Assembly: GCA_964505785.1 (NCBI GenBank)
Contig: CAZDJZ010000001.1
Coordinates: 62,001-126,000 of the forward strand
Source: CAYRTV01 sp964505785
GTDB lineage: Bacteria; Acidobacteriota; Aminicenantia; Aminicenantales; Aminicenantaceae
Direction of reading: 5' to 3'
Length of the DNA stretch: 64,000 nt
The position numbers and the translations under genes were made by a program. Of the stretch, positions 32,932 to 42,184 are shown in pieces. The notes beneath the pieces were generated by a model. It had not been told where the DNA came from. It was given only the letters and a program-made list of their open reading frames with translations, and ran no database searches. How positions within the stretch are numbered: the first letter of the stretch is position 1; every line of letters begins with the position of its first letter.

Positions 32932-35900
32932 AAAGGAGGCGGCCGCCGTTGGGGCCGGCGCCGGGACCGAGAACGATGCGGTAGTCCGCAAGGCTGGTGA
33001 ATACGGGATGGTGTTCGGTGGCTATGATGGTATGGCCGGAATCGCGCAGCCGCTGCAGTATGCGGTAGATTTTCACGGCATCGGTATAATGTAAACCGGC
33101 GGAAGGCTCATCGAGGAGAATAAGTTTAGTCTGGTTGTTTTTGCTTCCCTCTATCAGTGTTCCTATCAGCATCAATCGCTGGATTTCCCCGCTGGAGAGA
33201 TGGCTGCCCGGCTGGCCAAGGGCCAAATAAGATAGTCCTGCTTCTTTAAAGAGATCAAGCTTTGCGACGAATTCAGGGAACTCTTTAAAAAATGGAAGGG
33301 CCTCATCTACGGTCATTTGAAGGATTTTTCCCAAATTAAGCCCCTTGAGTCTATATTCCAGTATGGGAGGCCGGTAGCGTAACCCCCGGCAGGTCTCACA
33401 TGTCATCTCAATATCAGCCAGAAAGTCCATACTGATGCGGACGATGCCGGTGCCGCCGCATTCGGGGCAGGCTGATTTTTTTTGGGACAATTTCATCCGG
33501 CCGGACGGCTCATTCACTGGTTTTGCTGCATGACGGGTAAATATTTTTTTCAGTTCCCCCCAGATCCTGGTAAGCGTCAAAGGCGTGGACATGATACCAG
33601 CCCCGGATTCTTTTTGTTCCATCCATAGCAAATCAACCCAAGCCGGCATTTCGGAAAATTCCAAACAATTGACCGGCTTCCCGGCTTGAATGCTGGCTGC
33701 AATGGTTTGATTCAGCAGGCTTGATTTCCCGCTTCCGGATACGCCGCTTATGAGGGTTATGGCCTCTGCGGGAATACGAAGACTATCAATGTCCAGGTTA
33801 TTGGCTGAAAGACGTTTCAATTCCATATGTCGGACAAGGGATTCTTTTTTATGAAAATTTTTCAACATCGCGGGAAGTTCTGAGCGGAATTTTTCAACAG
33901 CCGGCTGAGGCTTTCCGCTGTAGATGATCCGGCCTCCGTATTTTCCTCCGCCGGGCCCCATTTCAATTACATGATCGGCATGGTCGAGGAATGCCAGATC
34001 ATGCTCGATCAGCACGACAGTATTGCCCCGGTTTTTCAGCTCCTCGATCATCTGAATAATTCCCCTTTTGTCTTTTGGATGCAGAGAGCGGCCTGGCTCA
34101 TCCAGCACGCACAGCAGCCCCTCCATACCGGAAAGTCCCTGAACCGCCAAACCGGTCCGCTGCATCTCTCCACCGCTTAAGGTCTCAATCAGCCGGTCAA
34201 ATGTCAGGTATCCCAGCCCAACCTGCTTGAGCAGACGGCACTGTTCGCGGATTTCCCTGAATGCGGCAGCGGCCCCTTCCTCTAATTTATTACTTATCCT
34301 TTGAGATGCATATTGATGCAGCTGTTCGACCCGCATAGCCAAGAATTGGTCAATAGAACAGCCATCCAGGGTCACGGCCAGGATGTCGCCGCGGTATCGC
34401 CGGCCTTGGCATTTTTGACATGTGAATTTTGACATCAAGGGATTCAATTGGAGGTTGCGTCCGGTTTCAATTTTGCGGAAATATTCATCCGTAATCAGAT
34501 TGATCAATCCAGTCCATTCTCCTGTGAAGCGGTGCGTACCGGTGCGGTTTTTCCTTTTGAAGTGCCAATCTACGGTTAATTTTTCCCCGGGAAGCCCGAA
34601 AAGAGCAATACGCTTGGCCGCCTCCGTCAGCGAAGCAAAAGGCTGATTGAAATCAAAGCCTGCCTTACGTCCAGCGGCAGCCAGCATGGCCATGTAACGG
34701 CCGTTTTTGTCTCCATAAAACCGTCCGGTTTTGGTTCCGTCCATGGCTCCATCTGGAAGCGGCTTAGCACGATCGGTTATAAGTTTCTCCGGATCGCACC
34801 GCAGCTGATAACCCAAGCCGCTGCAAGCCGGACACGCTCCTTCCGGCTGGTTAAAGGAGAATGCACTGGCCGGCAGCCGTTTGCCCGGAAACCTGCCGCA
34901 GCGCGAAAAGATCAGCCGAAAGCGGTCAAGGATACCTGTGTAGGTGGCCAATGTCGATCTTCCTGATCCTTTAGCACGGCTGCGTCCGATGTGAATTGCG
35001 GGGCGCAGGCCCTCTGCATGTTCAATATCGGCGCGGTACCGGGACTGCATATGGCTGCGGGCGAAGGCCGAGAAATTTTCAATGTAGCGTTGCCAGCCTT
35101 CGGCATAAATAGTGTCTGTAACCAGGGAGGATTTGCCGCTTCCGCTGACACCGGTTATCATTGTGATTTGATCGACTGGGATGTCAACGGAGATGTTTTG
35201 GAGATTATTTGTTCTGATTCCTCTGAGGCTGATGGTCTGCTCTGATTCCGTCTTAGGTCTTTGCTTTTTATCACCGGTATCCGATGATTCCGGACTTAGT
35301 ATATATCCGGCCGTGATGGAATCTGCCGATTTGAGCAGCTGTGCCGGTGTGCCGGAAAAAATAAGGCGTCCGCCTTCCGGTCCGCTGCCGGGGCCGAGCT
35401 CAATTATATGATCCGCCTGCAGGATGATGTCCGGATGATGCTCGATGACAACCACAGTGTGCCCCTGGTCAGTTAGCCTGTTTAGGATAGAGGTCAGCTT
35501 TGTCAAATCATAGTCGTGCAGTCCTGTGCTTGGCTCATCTAATGTATACAGCGTATGTTTTTTTGATTTTTTAGCCAGATCAGAGGCCAATTTAATGCGC
35601 TGGGCTTCGCCCCCCGAAAGTGTGGTTGATGGTTGGCCCAAAGATAGATATCCCAGCCCCAATTTTATGAGAAGGCGCAAAGTCGAGGAAATTTTGGGTT
35701 GGTCTGAAAAAAACCGGGCTGCCTCATCCATACTCATATCCAACACTTCAGCGATGTTTCGTCCCTTCAGTTTGACCGTGAGAGTGGCTGGGGTAAACCT
35801 TTTTCCATGACAGGATGGACATTCTCTCTCAAAGCTTCCCAGGAAATGAAAGCCCTCTTTTATGGCACCGGCTCCTTCACATTCCTGACAGCGGCCGCCT

Positions 35901-37705
35901 TTTTTATTGTTGAAAGAAAAATGGGATTTTGTCCAATTGTGCTTTTTTGCCTCAGGAAGTGCGGCAAAAAGTGTTCGGATATGGTCAAACAGTTTGGTAT
36001 ACGTAGCCGGATTACTGCGCGATGTGCGTCCGATCGGCGCCTGGTCAATGTCAATCACCTTCTGGATATCTGTATGACCGGACAAGTCCTCTGAACTTTT
36101 TTTGATGCCGTCTGCCAGCATATCATGGACCAGGGTTGACTTGCCGGCCCCGGCAACACCGCAGACCACATTAAAGGATTTTCGTTTGAATGCCGCATGG
36201 ATGTTTTTCAGATTATGCAGCCGTGCATTTTTTATGATGATGTTCCCGTCCGGGTTCCGCACTCCTGATTTTGGCGAGGGGTGTCCGGCTTGGAATAAAC
36301 ACTGGTGCGTGAAGCTCCTTTGCGGAGGATTATTTTCAAATGTGTCGCGGCTGCCGCTGAATAGAATATGCCCGCCCCCTGCACCTGCTTCCGGGCCGAT
36401 GTCCACTAGATAATTCGCCTGGAGCAATGTGGCTCTGTCATGCTCCACCACAATGAGGCTGTTCCCGCGGGCTTTAAGCTCTGCTACGGCCCGGATGAGT
36501 TTTTCCTGATCAGCCGGATGCAGGCCGATGGAAGGTTCATCCAGAATATACAGTATTCCGCTCAAGCGGTTGGTGATTTGATTGGCGAGCCGGATTCGCT
36601 GCGCTTCGCCGCCGGAAAGGGTATTGGACTTTCTCGACAAGCTGAGAAATCCAAGGCCGAGCTGTTTTAGAGTGCGGCCTTTTTCAATCAAGTGCGAAAT
36701 CACTTCATCTAAGCCGGGATTGTCCGCCTGCTGCGATGACAAAAATGATATTAATTGAGATATCGTCATCCGGTTGAGCGCGGCGATGGACTGGGACCGA
36801 AAGCTGTATCCAAGAGCCTGCCGGTTAAGCCGGTCACCGCGGCACCGCGGGCATGGCTGTGTCCGGGCAAAACGGAGTATGTTAGGATTCCGGCTGCGTT
36901 TAAGAATGTCGGTCATGACCGGAAGCAGGCCTTTATAATAACCTTCCTCCCTGGGTTTGACCGTGATGCCGCTCCATTTCAACCGGCTTTTAAGCGGGTG
37001 CTTGCCGAACGGAATTTTAAGGGCCTCTGATCCGTTCATGATGATATCTTTTTGTTCTGGGGTCAGCTGATTCCATGGTATGTCCACATTAAAGCCATGG
37101 GCGCGGCAGACCCGGTCCAAAACCTCAATAGTGACCTGAGAATAGATGATGTATCCATTGGCCGTTGTCAATACCAGAGCGCCTTCCCGCAGCGTTTTGC
37201 CGGGATCATCAATCAACAGGTCAGGATCGATTTTATCCACCACACCCAGGCCTTTGCATTCGGGGCAGGCACCTTCCGGTGAATTAAAGGAGAATAATGA
37301 CCGGGACGGCTGTTTTTCAGGAGTTCCGCCCGCTGTCCACTCTGCGAAACGGGCGAACAGGAGCCGGAGCAGATCATAAAGTTCGGAAAGGGTCCCGATG
37401 GTGGAGCGCGGATTGCGAATAATGGTTTTTTGGTCGACGGTTAGAACAGGGCGCAGCCCTTTAATATCATCGACATCCGCGGCCGGCAGCTTGTTCATAA
37501 ACTGGCGGGTATGGCCGGAAAAGGTCTGCAGCAGCCGCCGTTGACCTTCCCGGGCGATGGTATCGAAGACCAGAGAGGATTTGCCTGATCCGGATATGCC
37601 GGATATCCCGATAAAAGTATCATGCGGCAGGGACAGGGAAACATTTTTCAGATTATGCTCCCGCGCATTTTTTATGGAAATTTGACTATTATTTTTCGGC
37701 GTCAT
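32912..37705 (-). CDS. Double-length UvrA-like ATPase (two fused UvrA-type halves)
   Basis: 1597 residues containing four ABC-type ATP sites: Walker A near residues 35, 513, 850 and 1319 (GSGKSS or GAGKST). Each has its own signature and Walker B: LSGGEAQRIRLA/LDEPSIGLHP, LSGGEAQRIKLA/LDEPSTGLHD, LSGGEMQRTGLA/LDEPGRSLHP and LSSGEIQRLMLI/LDEPSAGLHY. Each cassette also holds a pair of CxxC groups (CPECKG and CPRCRG; CQECEG and CPSCHG; CPACSG and CQKCQG; CPECGG and CETCRG), the zinc modules of UvrA. UvrA is normally ~950 residues with two cassettes and acts as a dimer; this is a head-to-tail dimer in one chain. The C-terminal pair is more divergent. Such paralogues are linked to drug tolerance or lesion repair in other bacteria, but the role here is unknown. 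The last five codons and stop (NGVAP-stop) lie inside a REP. Confidence 0.88.
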   Translation of the reverse strand: MTPKNNSQISIKNAREHNLKNVSLSLPHDTFIGISGISGSGKSSLVFDTIAREGQRRLLQTFSGHTRQFMNKLPAADVDDIKGLRPVLTVDQKTIIRNPRSTIGTLSELYDLLRLLFARFAEWTAGGTPEKQPSRSLFSFNSPEGACPECKGLGVVDKIDPDLLIDDPGKTLREGALVLTTANGYIIYSQVTIEVLDRVCRAHGFNVDIPWNQLTPEQKDIIMNGSEALKIPFGKHPLKSRLKWSGITVKPREEGYYKGLLPVMTDILKRSRNPNILRFARTQPCPRCRGDRLNRQALGYSFRSQSIAALNRMTISQLISFLSSQQADNPGLDEVISHLIEKGRTLKQLGLGFLSLSRKSNTLSGGEAQRIRLANQITNRLSGILYILDEPSIGLHPADQEKLIRAVAELKARGNSLIVVEHDRATLLQANYLVDIGPEAGAGGGHILFSGSRDTFENNPPQRSFTHQCLFQAGHPSPKSGVRNPDGNIIIKNARLHNLKNIHAAFKRKSFNVVCGVAGAGKSTLVHDMLADGIKKSSEDLSGHTDIQKVIDIDQAPIGRTSRSNPATYTKLFDHIRTLFAALPEAKKHNWTKSHFSFNNKKGGRCQECEGAGAIKEGFHFLGSFERECPSCHGKRFTPATLTVKLKGRNIAEVLDMSMDEAARFFSDQPKISSTLRLLIKLGLGYLSLGQPSTTLSGGEAQRIKLASDLAKKSKKHTLYTLDEPSTGLHDYDLTKLTSILNRLTDQGHTVVVIEHHPDIILQADHIIELGPGSGPEGGRLIFSGTPAQLLKSADSITAGYILSPESSDTGDKKQRPKTESEQTISLRGIRTNNLQNISVDIPVDQITMITGVSGSGKSSLVTDTIYAEGWQRYIENFSAFARSHMQSRYRADIEHAEGLRPAIHIGRSRAKGSGRSTLATYTGILDRFRLIFSRCGRFPGKRLPASAFSFNQPEGACPACSGLGYQLRCDPEKLITDRAKPLPDGAMDGTKTGRFYGDKNGRYMAMLAAAGRKAGFDFNQPFASLTEAAKRIALFGLPGEKLTVDWHFKRKNRTGTHRFTGEWTGLINLITDEYFRKIETGRNLQLNPLMSKFTCQKCQGRRYRGDILAVTLDGCSIDQFLAMRVEQLHQYASQRISNKLEEGAAAAFREIREQCRLLKQVGLGYLTFDRLIETLSGGEMQRTGLAVQGLSGMEGLLCVLDEPGRSLHPKDKRGIIQMIEELKNRGNTVVLIEHDLAFLDHADHVIEMGPGGGKYGGRIIYSGKPQPAVEKFRSELPAMLKNFHKKESLVRHMELKRLSANNLDIDSLRIPAEAITLISGVSGSGKSSLLNQTIAASIQAGKPVNCLEFSEMPAWVDLLWMEQKESGAGIMSTPLTLTRIWGELKKIFTRHAAKPVNEPSGRMKLSQKKSACPECGGTGIVRISMDFLADIEMTCETCRGLRYRPPILEYRLKGLNLGKILQMTVDEALPFFKEFPEFVAKLDLFKEAGLSYLALGQPGSHLSSGEIQRLMLIGTLIEGSKNNQTKLILLDEPSAGLHYTDAVKIYRILQRLRDSGHTIIATEHHPVFTSLADYRIVLGPGAGPNGGRLLSNGVAP

Positions 37706-37750
37706 TTCCGTCTTTATACAATCCCAATCCTCATTGAAACAGCTGATTTC

Positions 37751-37773
37751 ATTATACTTCTCATTTCAAATGA
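37751..37773 (-). promoter_or_regulatory. Candidate promoter/operator for the UvrA-like gene
   Basis: On the minus strand a consensus TATAAT (37756-37751) lies 46 bases before the ATG. Just upstream is the perfect palindrome TCATTT-C-AAATGA (37761-37773), which sits where a -10/-35 spacer would be. No good -35 is seen. A repressor or activator site is inference. Confidence 0.35.
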
Positions 37774-37814
37774 AACGTTTATTCTACTCTTCCTCTGTAT
37801 TTGAATCAATTGAG

Positions 37815-37872
37815 GGGTTTTAGGGGTTTTGCGGTGCGACCCCATTGGGCGGTATTAGGGTCCGACCCCATT
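37815..37872. repeat. REP copies between UvrA-like and fabK-like genes
   Basis: GGTGCGACCCCATTG (from 37833) and GGTCCGACCCCATTG (from 37859) are two same-orientation arms of the RAYT-linked REP, 26 bp apart. Confidence 0.55.
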
Positions 37873-37911
37873 GTTCCATTGTTCACAGGCTGATCAAAAA
37901 AGGGATTCGAT

Positions 37912-38979
37912 CTAAGCGGCTTCAATTTCCCGGACGAGCTCCGCCATGAGCTCCTTGACGGAGACGATCTTATCTATCCGGTAGGCGTTGCTGCCGCAGA
38001 AAATAACACCTTCATCTGTCCTGCCTTCGCATGAATTAACCAGCCGCTTGGCAATACAGTAGCGGGCTTCGCTCACCTTGCAGGCGATGAGGCAGCGGTA
38101 ATGGCACTGGATGGGGATTTTTCCCTGGATTTCGAGGTCATTGAGGAATTTATTCTTTATCGCCCGCGCCGGCATACCAACCGGGGATTTTATGATTTCT
38201 ATATCTTCAGCTTGAGCGTCGAGATAAGCTTGTTTGAAATTATCATGCACATCACATTCATGGGTTCCCACAAACCGTGTGGCCATCTGAACGCCGGAGG
38301 CACCGAGTTTAAGCATGCGGGCGATATCCGATCCATAATAAATACCGCCGGCGGCAATAACCGGGATTTTTTTTCCGTATTTGTCTTCAAAGGGTTTAAT
38401 CGTCTCTAAAACTTCAGGCAGAAGCTTTTCCAGGGAATACTGTTCCGGATGCTTCAGCTGCTCGTATGAAAACCCTAAATGGCCTCCTGCAAGCGGCCCT
38501 TCCAGGACGATTCCGTCGGCGGTTGTGCTGAACCGTTTATCCCAGGTTTTCAGAATAAGCGCGGCCGCACGTCCGGAGCTGACGATGGGCAGTAAATTTA
38601 CCGAATCATCGTCGACATCCCCCGGCAGCTTCAGAGGGAGCCCGGCGCCGGATACGACAATTTTTACCCCTTCCCTTACCGAGGTTTTGACCAGGTCCTT
38701 AAAATTACTGAGGGCGGCCATAATATTGACGGCGATAGGTCCGTTGGTCAGCTGCCGTGTCCGCCGGATGACTTGTTCCAGGGCTTCCCGGCTGACCCGT
38801 TCGAAATCATGTTTGGATTGTTCCACATCCCCGAGGCCTACACTGGCAATGGTTCCGATTCCGCCTTCATTGGCGACGGCGGCGGCGAGTTGAGAAAGGG
38901 ATACGCGTACCCCCATACCGCCTTGGATTATGGGAATGTTTACTGTAATATTTCCGATTTGAAGCTTGGGGACTTTCAT
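37912..38979 (-). CDS. Nitronate monooxygenase/FabK-like flavoprotein
   Basis: 355 residues with a TIM-barrel FMN-binding pattern: IIQGGMGVRVSLSQLAAAV near the start, VNIMAALSNFKDLV, VSGAGLPLKLP, LEGPLAGGHLGF (flavin phosphate side), AAGGIYYGSDIARMLKLGASGVQMATRF near the end. The family includes nitronate monooxygenases and FabK, the FMN-dependent enoyl-ACP reductase II. Its ATG overlaps the fabF stop by 4 bases. That tight link makes a role in fatty-acid synthesis more likely than nitronate oxidation, though it is inference. It has a Cys-rich C-terminal segment (CHYRCLIACKVSEARYC) not typical of the best studied FabK. Ends just before a REP block. Confidence 0.82.
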   Translation of the reverse strand: MKVPKLQIGNITVNIPIIQGGMGVRVSLSQLAAAVANEGGIGTIASVGLGDVEQSKHDFERVSREALEQVIRRTRQLTNGPIAVNIMAALSNFKDLVKTSVREGVKIVVSGAGLPLKLPGDVDDDSVNLLPIVSSGRAAALILKTWDKRFSTTADGIVLEGPLAGGHLGFSYEQLKHPEQYSLEKLLPEVLETIKPFEDKYGKKIPVIAAGGIYYGSDIARMLKLGASGVQMATRFVGTHECDVHDNFKQAYLDAQAEDIEIIKSPVGMPARAIKNKFLNDLEIQGKIPIQCHYRCLIACKVSEARYCIAKRLVNSCEGRTDEGVIFCGSNAYRIDKIVSVKELMAELVREIEAA

Positions 38980-40223
38980 GATTGTGGATATCCTTTCAGG
39001 AGTATACAGGCGTTACCCCCTCCGAAACCGAAAGAATTGCTGATAAGAGTGGCAACCGGCATTTTTAATGCCTCATTAGTAACAAGATTCAATGAACAAT
39101 CCGGATCCGGGTCCTCATAATTTATTGTCGGCGGAATAACGTTATTGCGAATTGTCAGCGCCGATGATACAAACTCAACTGCACCGGCCGCGGACATTAA
39201 ATGACCGATCATGGATTTGATTGAGCTGATTTTTAAAGAAGAAGCATGCGCACCAAAAACTTTCTGGATGGCGGCTGATTCGGTTTTATCATTCAGGATG
39301 GTGGAGGTGCCGTGGGCGTTGATGTAGTCCACGGTTTCCGGAGCCGCGCCGGCGTCAGCGAGTGCGGAGCGCATAACGCGGATCATGCCGTCTCCATTTG
39401 GTTCGGGAGCCGTGACATGGTACGCATCACTGGAGTTCCCGTAACCGCCGATTTCAGCATAAATGACCGCCTTTCGCTCCAGGGCGTTTTCCAGGCTTTC
39501 AAGCACGGCTATTCCGCAGCCTTCTCCCATGATAAACCCGTCCCGGTTTTTATCAAAGGGGCGGCTGGCTTTCTGCATGTTTTCATTATTACGCGACATG
39601 GAGCGGGTGGCGCAAAATCCGCCATATGCCAGAGGAGTGATGCAGGCTTCCGAGGCTCCGGCCAGCATAATATCCGCATCGCCCCGCTGTATGATCCGGA
39701 AGGCGTCCCCTATAGCGTTGGTTCCGGTAGAGCATGCCACTGATGGAGCGGACAACGGGCCTTTTAATCCGAAATGGATGGAAACCATGCAGGCGGCCAT
39801 ATTGATGAGAAGCTTGGAAACCAGAAAGGGATTGATGGACCGCGGCCCTTTATTTTGCAGCCGGACTTGTCCGTCCTCGATGGTTTTTGACCCGCCGATC
39901 CCCGATCCGATAATAACCCCCGCACGCAGGCTGTTGAATGCGGATGTATCCAAGCCAGAATCCGTAAATGCCATTGTGGCTGCTGCCATAGCGAATTGAG
40001 TAAACCGGTCCATACGGCCGGCCGCTTTCGGTTCAATCCACCGGCTGGGATCAAAATCTTTAATTTCTGCGGCCATCTGTGAGGAGTAGCCGGTCACATC
40101 AAAATGGGTGACCTTTCCGATACCATTGCGGCCGCTGATTAATCCTTCCCAGAATTCTTTTTTTCCGGAACCGATCGGGCTTACGACCCCCAGCCCGGTT
40201 ACAACCACCCGATGTTCAGACAA
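38976..40223 (-). CDS. fabF: Beta-ketoacyl-ACP synthase II
   Basis: 415 residues, the normal FabF length. The catalytic Cys lies in VACSTGTNAIG and the two His residues in NAHGTSTILND and SMIGHLMSAAGA. The final FGFGGGNA loop is intact. It condenses acyl-ACP with malonyl-ACP in fatty-acid chain extension in the cytoplasm. CAGGAGCC precedes the ATG at 40223. It is followed by the FabK-like gene with a 4-base overlap. No acpP, fabG or fabD is adjacent, so this is a split-off pair rather than the main fab cluster. A promoter with repeated TTATCAAA half-sites lies upstream. Confidence 0.94.
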   Translation of the reverse strand: MSEHRVVVTGLGVVSPIGSGKKEFWEGLISGRNGIGKVTHFDVTGYSSQMAAEIKDFDPSRWIEPKAAGRMDRFTQFAMAAATMAFTDSGLDTSAFNSLRAGVIIGSGIGGSKTIEDGQVRLQNKGPRSINPFLVSKLLINMAACMVSIHFGLKGPLSAPSVACSTGTNAIGDAFRIIQRGDADIMLAGASEACITPLAYGGFCATRSMSRNNENMQKASRPFDKNRDGFIMGEGCGIAVLESLENALERKAVIYAEIGGYGNSSDAYHVTAPEPNGDGMIRVMRSALADAGAAPETVDYINAHGTSTILNDKTESAAIQKVFGAHASSLKISSIKSMIGHLMSAAGAVEFVSSALTIRNNVIPPTINYEDPDPDCSLNLVTNEALKMPVATLISNSFGFGGGNACILLKGYPQS

Positions 40224-40273
40224 AAAAAGGCTCCTGTCTTTTTGAATATAAATTTAGTTTTGGCATTGTATTT

Positions 40274-40342
40274 TTTGATAAATTCCCGGCCTGAATATTA
40301 TCAAATGGTTTTGAGATAGTCAATATTCCGGATTTATCAAAT
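40274..40342 (-). promoter_or_regulatory. fabF promoter with repeated TTATCAAA sites
   Basis: On the minus strand, TTGACT (40323-40318), 17 bp and TAATAT (40300-40295). TTATCAAAT occurs at 40298-40306 and 40334-40342, exactly 36 bp apart, and inverted as TTTGATAA at 40274-40281. These could be sites for a fatty-acid regulator; no regulator gene is nearby. Confidence 0.4.
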
Positions 40343-40404
40343 AATTGCATTTTCCCAGGCGGCATTCAGGCCCGGTTTGTGTTCCCTTCAGATTTCCAAC
40401 CGTT

Positions 40405-40461
40405 CTTCATGCCCTGCGCCCAGCATCTTTGGCCTTCCCGGTATGTGAATAATTCCAGGTA
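40405..40461 (+). repeat. TIR element, right end only
   Basis: TTCATGCCCTGCGCCCAGCA through CATCTTTGGCCTTCCCG to TGTGAATAATTCCAGGT matches the last ~60 bp of the TIR family. Confidence 0.45.
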
Positions 40462-40583
40462 AAAGAAAGAAGCGGATGTGTTCTCATGCAGATAAAACTT
40501 TGATGGATATTGAATTGCCTGTAGATGCTGTAGCCGTATTGCAGTAAAATAAGGCAGATTCATCGTTGTTTCAGGAGGATAAA

Positions 40584-41150
40584 ATGGGTGTCGCACGAAA
40601 AAAAATGGTTATAGGCGTCGATCTGGATGGAGTATGTGCCGATTTTTACGGGCGTATGCGGGAGATTACTGCTGAATGGTTTGAATGCAGCCCTGCAGAT
40701 TTATCGATGGATGTATCATATGGATTAGAGGAATGGGGGGTTTTGGATTACGAGAGCCTTCACCGGTTTGCTGTCACCCAGAGAGATTTATTCAAGACTG
40801 AGAAAATTATGCCGGGAGCCCGCAAGTATTTGCGCAAATTATCCGACGAAGGATACCGGATTCGGATTATATCCCACCGGCTGTTTATCCCTTATTTTCA
40901 TGCTGCAGCGGTTCAGCAGACAGTTGAATGGCTGGATAAGAACGGCATTCCGTACTGGGATTTGTGCTTCATGAAGGAAAAAGACCAGGTGGGGGCGGAT
41001 ATTTACATCGAGGACAATCCGGATAATATTATGAAACTCAGGGGAAGCGGATTGACCACAATATGCTTTGCCAATAGTTCAAACAAGCACATTGGACCTC
41101 CCCGCAGCGGAACCTGGGGGGAAATTTACCAGTTGATTAAAAAGTTATAA
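40584..41150 (+). CDS. HAD-family 5'(3')-nucleotidase-like phosphatase
   Basis: 188 residues from the ATG at 40584, set by GGAGG with a 7-base gap. Motif I is VIGVDLDGVCADF with Asp as nucleophile and acid/base pair DxD; motif II is RIISHR; motif IV is YIEDNPDNI. The size and the DLDGV-x-ADF start match the NT5C/5'-deoxynucleotidase-like HAD group, which dephosphorylates nucleoside monophosphates. The substrate is not certain. Single gene between fabF (divergent) and the DUF6544-like gene (convergent, 5-base gap). Confidence 0.82.
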   Translation: MGVARKKMVIGVDLDGVCADFYGRMREITAEWFECSPADLSMDVSYGLEEWGVLDYESLHRFAVTQRDLFKTEKIMPGARKYLRKLSDEGYRIRIISHRLFIPYFHAAAVQQTVEWLDKNGIPYWDLCFMKEKDQVGADIYIEDNPDNIMKLRGSGLTTICFANSSNKHIGPPRSGTWGEIYQLIKKL

Positions 41151-41155
41151 GGGGA

Positions 41156-41905
41156 TTAGAGAAAGCGGGCGTGGTCGATTACAGCCCTGAAAAACTCGCC
41201 TTCGGATTCAAAACGGCTGCTTCCGAAGAACCAGCCGATCCGGAGAACGGTGGGAATGGTATACCCGCCGAATGATCTTTCTCCTTCAACAACCCCGCCA
41301 AAATCCTCATAGCGGAATTCACCTTCACCGGGGTTGCCCCATCGCTTTAGTTTAACGCTCTGCAATTGTCCCTCAGGCCCGATTTTTAATTCGGGGTTAA
41401 TCGTCTCTCCCATGAGCGGATATTTTGCCTTGATAATGGAATTATCATAGGAGGCCCATTCAGTTGTCCGCCGACAGAATATAGACGGCAGCCAGACGGC
41501 TTCTATTCCCATGCGCCCGATGGACGACCGGGAGATATCCGGGCCGGATTCGTTCAAGACCGGGATAAGCCCCAGCAGCTTCCATTTCAATTCGCCCGTT
41601 CCGGCAATAATCCGGTCAAACCCTTTGACCGGCAAACCGGCCATTTTAACTTTGGCCTTCCAAATCATGCCCTGATCCCAGCGGATAATCTGCTCCGCCT
41701 GAAAGGGAAGCCACCGATTCAAATTGATTTCTCCATGCATCTCAAGCCTGACGGAAGCGGCCAGGGGTGTGACCGGCGCAATACTGTGCTCAAGGTAACG
41801 GCGGGCCGGCTCGGGAAGTTCCCGGAAGCGGTTGGGATCGAATGTCTCTTTCGCCGGCGGAGTGGAATCCCACAGACTATCGATCGAGATGTCTTTTTGC
41901 TCCAT
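41156..41905 (-). CDS. DUF6544-like protein, 249 aa
   Basis: Shows the LPEPARRYLEHSIAPVTPL start and RLEMHGEI, GMIWKAKV, GTGELKWKLLG and IGRMGIEAVWLPS segments typical of the family now named DUF6544, a beta-rich protein with a lipid- or steroid-binding-like look. No signal peptide or membrane helix is seen. The function is unknown. The ATG has no strong ribosome site. It lies 5 bases from the convergent nucleotidase gene, so mRNA overlap is likely. Confidence 0.7.
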   Translation of the reverse strand: MEQKDISIDSLWDSTPPAKETFDPNRFRELPEPARRYLEHSIAPVTPLAASVRLEMHGEINLNRWLPFQAEQIIRWDQGMIWKAKVKMAGLPVKGFDRIIAGTGELKWKLLGLIPVLNESGPDISRSSIGRMGIEAVWLPSIFCRRTTEWASYDNSIIKAKYPLMGETINPELKIGPEGQLQSVKLKRWGNPGEGEFRYEDFGGVVEGERSFGGYTIPTVLRIGWFFGSSRFESEGEFFRAVIDHARFL

Positions 41906-41939
41906 TTCTATTATTATACATTATTCCCGCTCGCGTTCG

Positions 41940-42020
41940 AAGCGTTCTTTGAGTCTGTCTAGGTCTGTCTAAGTCTATTCGGTCTGTTCTGTCTGTTCGG
42001 TCGGCTCGCTTCGCTCGACA
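41940..42020. repeat. 9-bp-period tract (GACCGAACA type, reverse)
   Basis: Reads on the minus strand as GACCGAACA, GACAGAACA, GACCGAATA, with a terminal GAGCGAAGCGAG. Related to 19434-19481. Confidence 0.45.
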
Positions 42021-42027
42021 CCCCATG

Positions 42028-42170
42028 TCATTCCCGGAGCATAGCGACGGGAATCTTGGACTGCTTTGCTGTGCTCGCATTTATTGCGTTCCAGGTTCCG
42101 GGTTCTGAGATTTGAGATAAATATATTATAACGAAGCAGCAAGAGATCCTTCGCTTTCCTCAGGATAACA
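42028..42170. repeat. Palindromic TGTCATTCCCGGAG element
   Basis: Runs from TGTCATTCCCGGAGC to CTTTCCTCAGGATAACA, with GAATCTTGGACTGC and AACGAAGCAGCAAGAGATCC as inner arms. Fills the spacer between the DUF6544-like gene and the racemase gene. Confidence 0.5.
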
Positions 42171-42184
42171 AAGGGAAGGGATAC

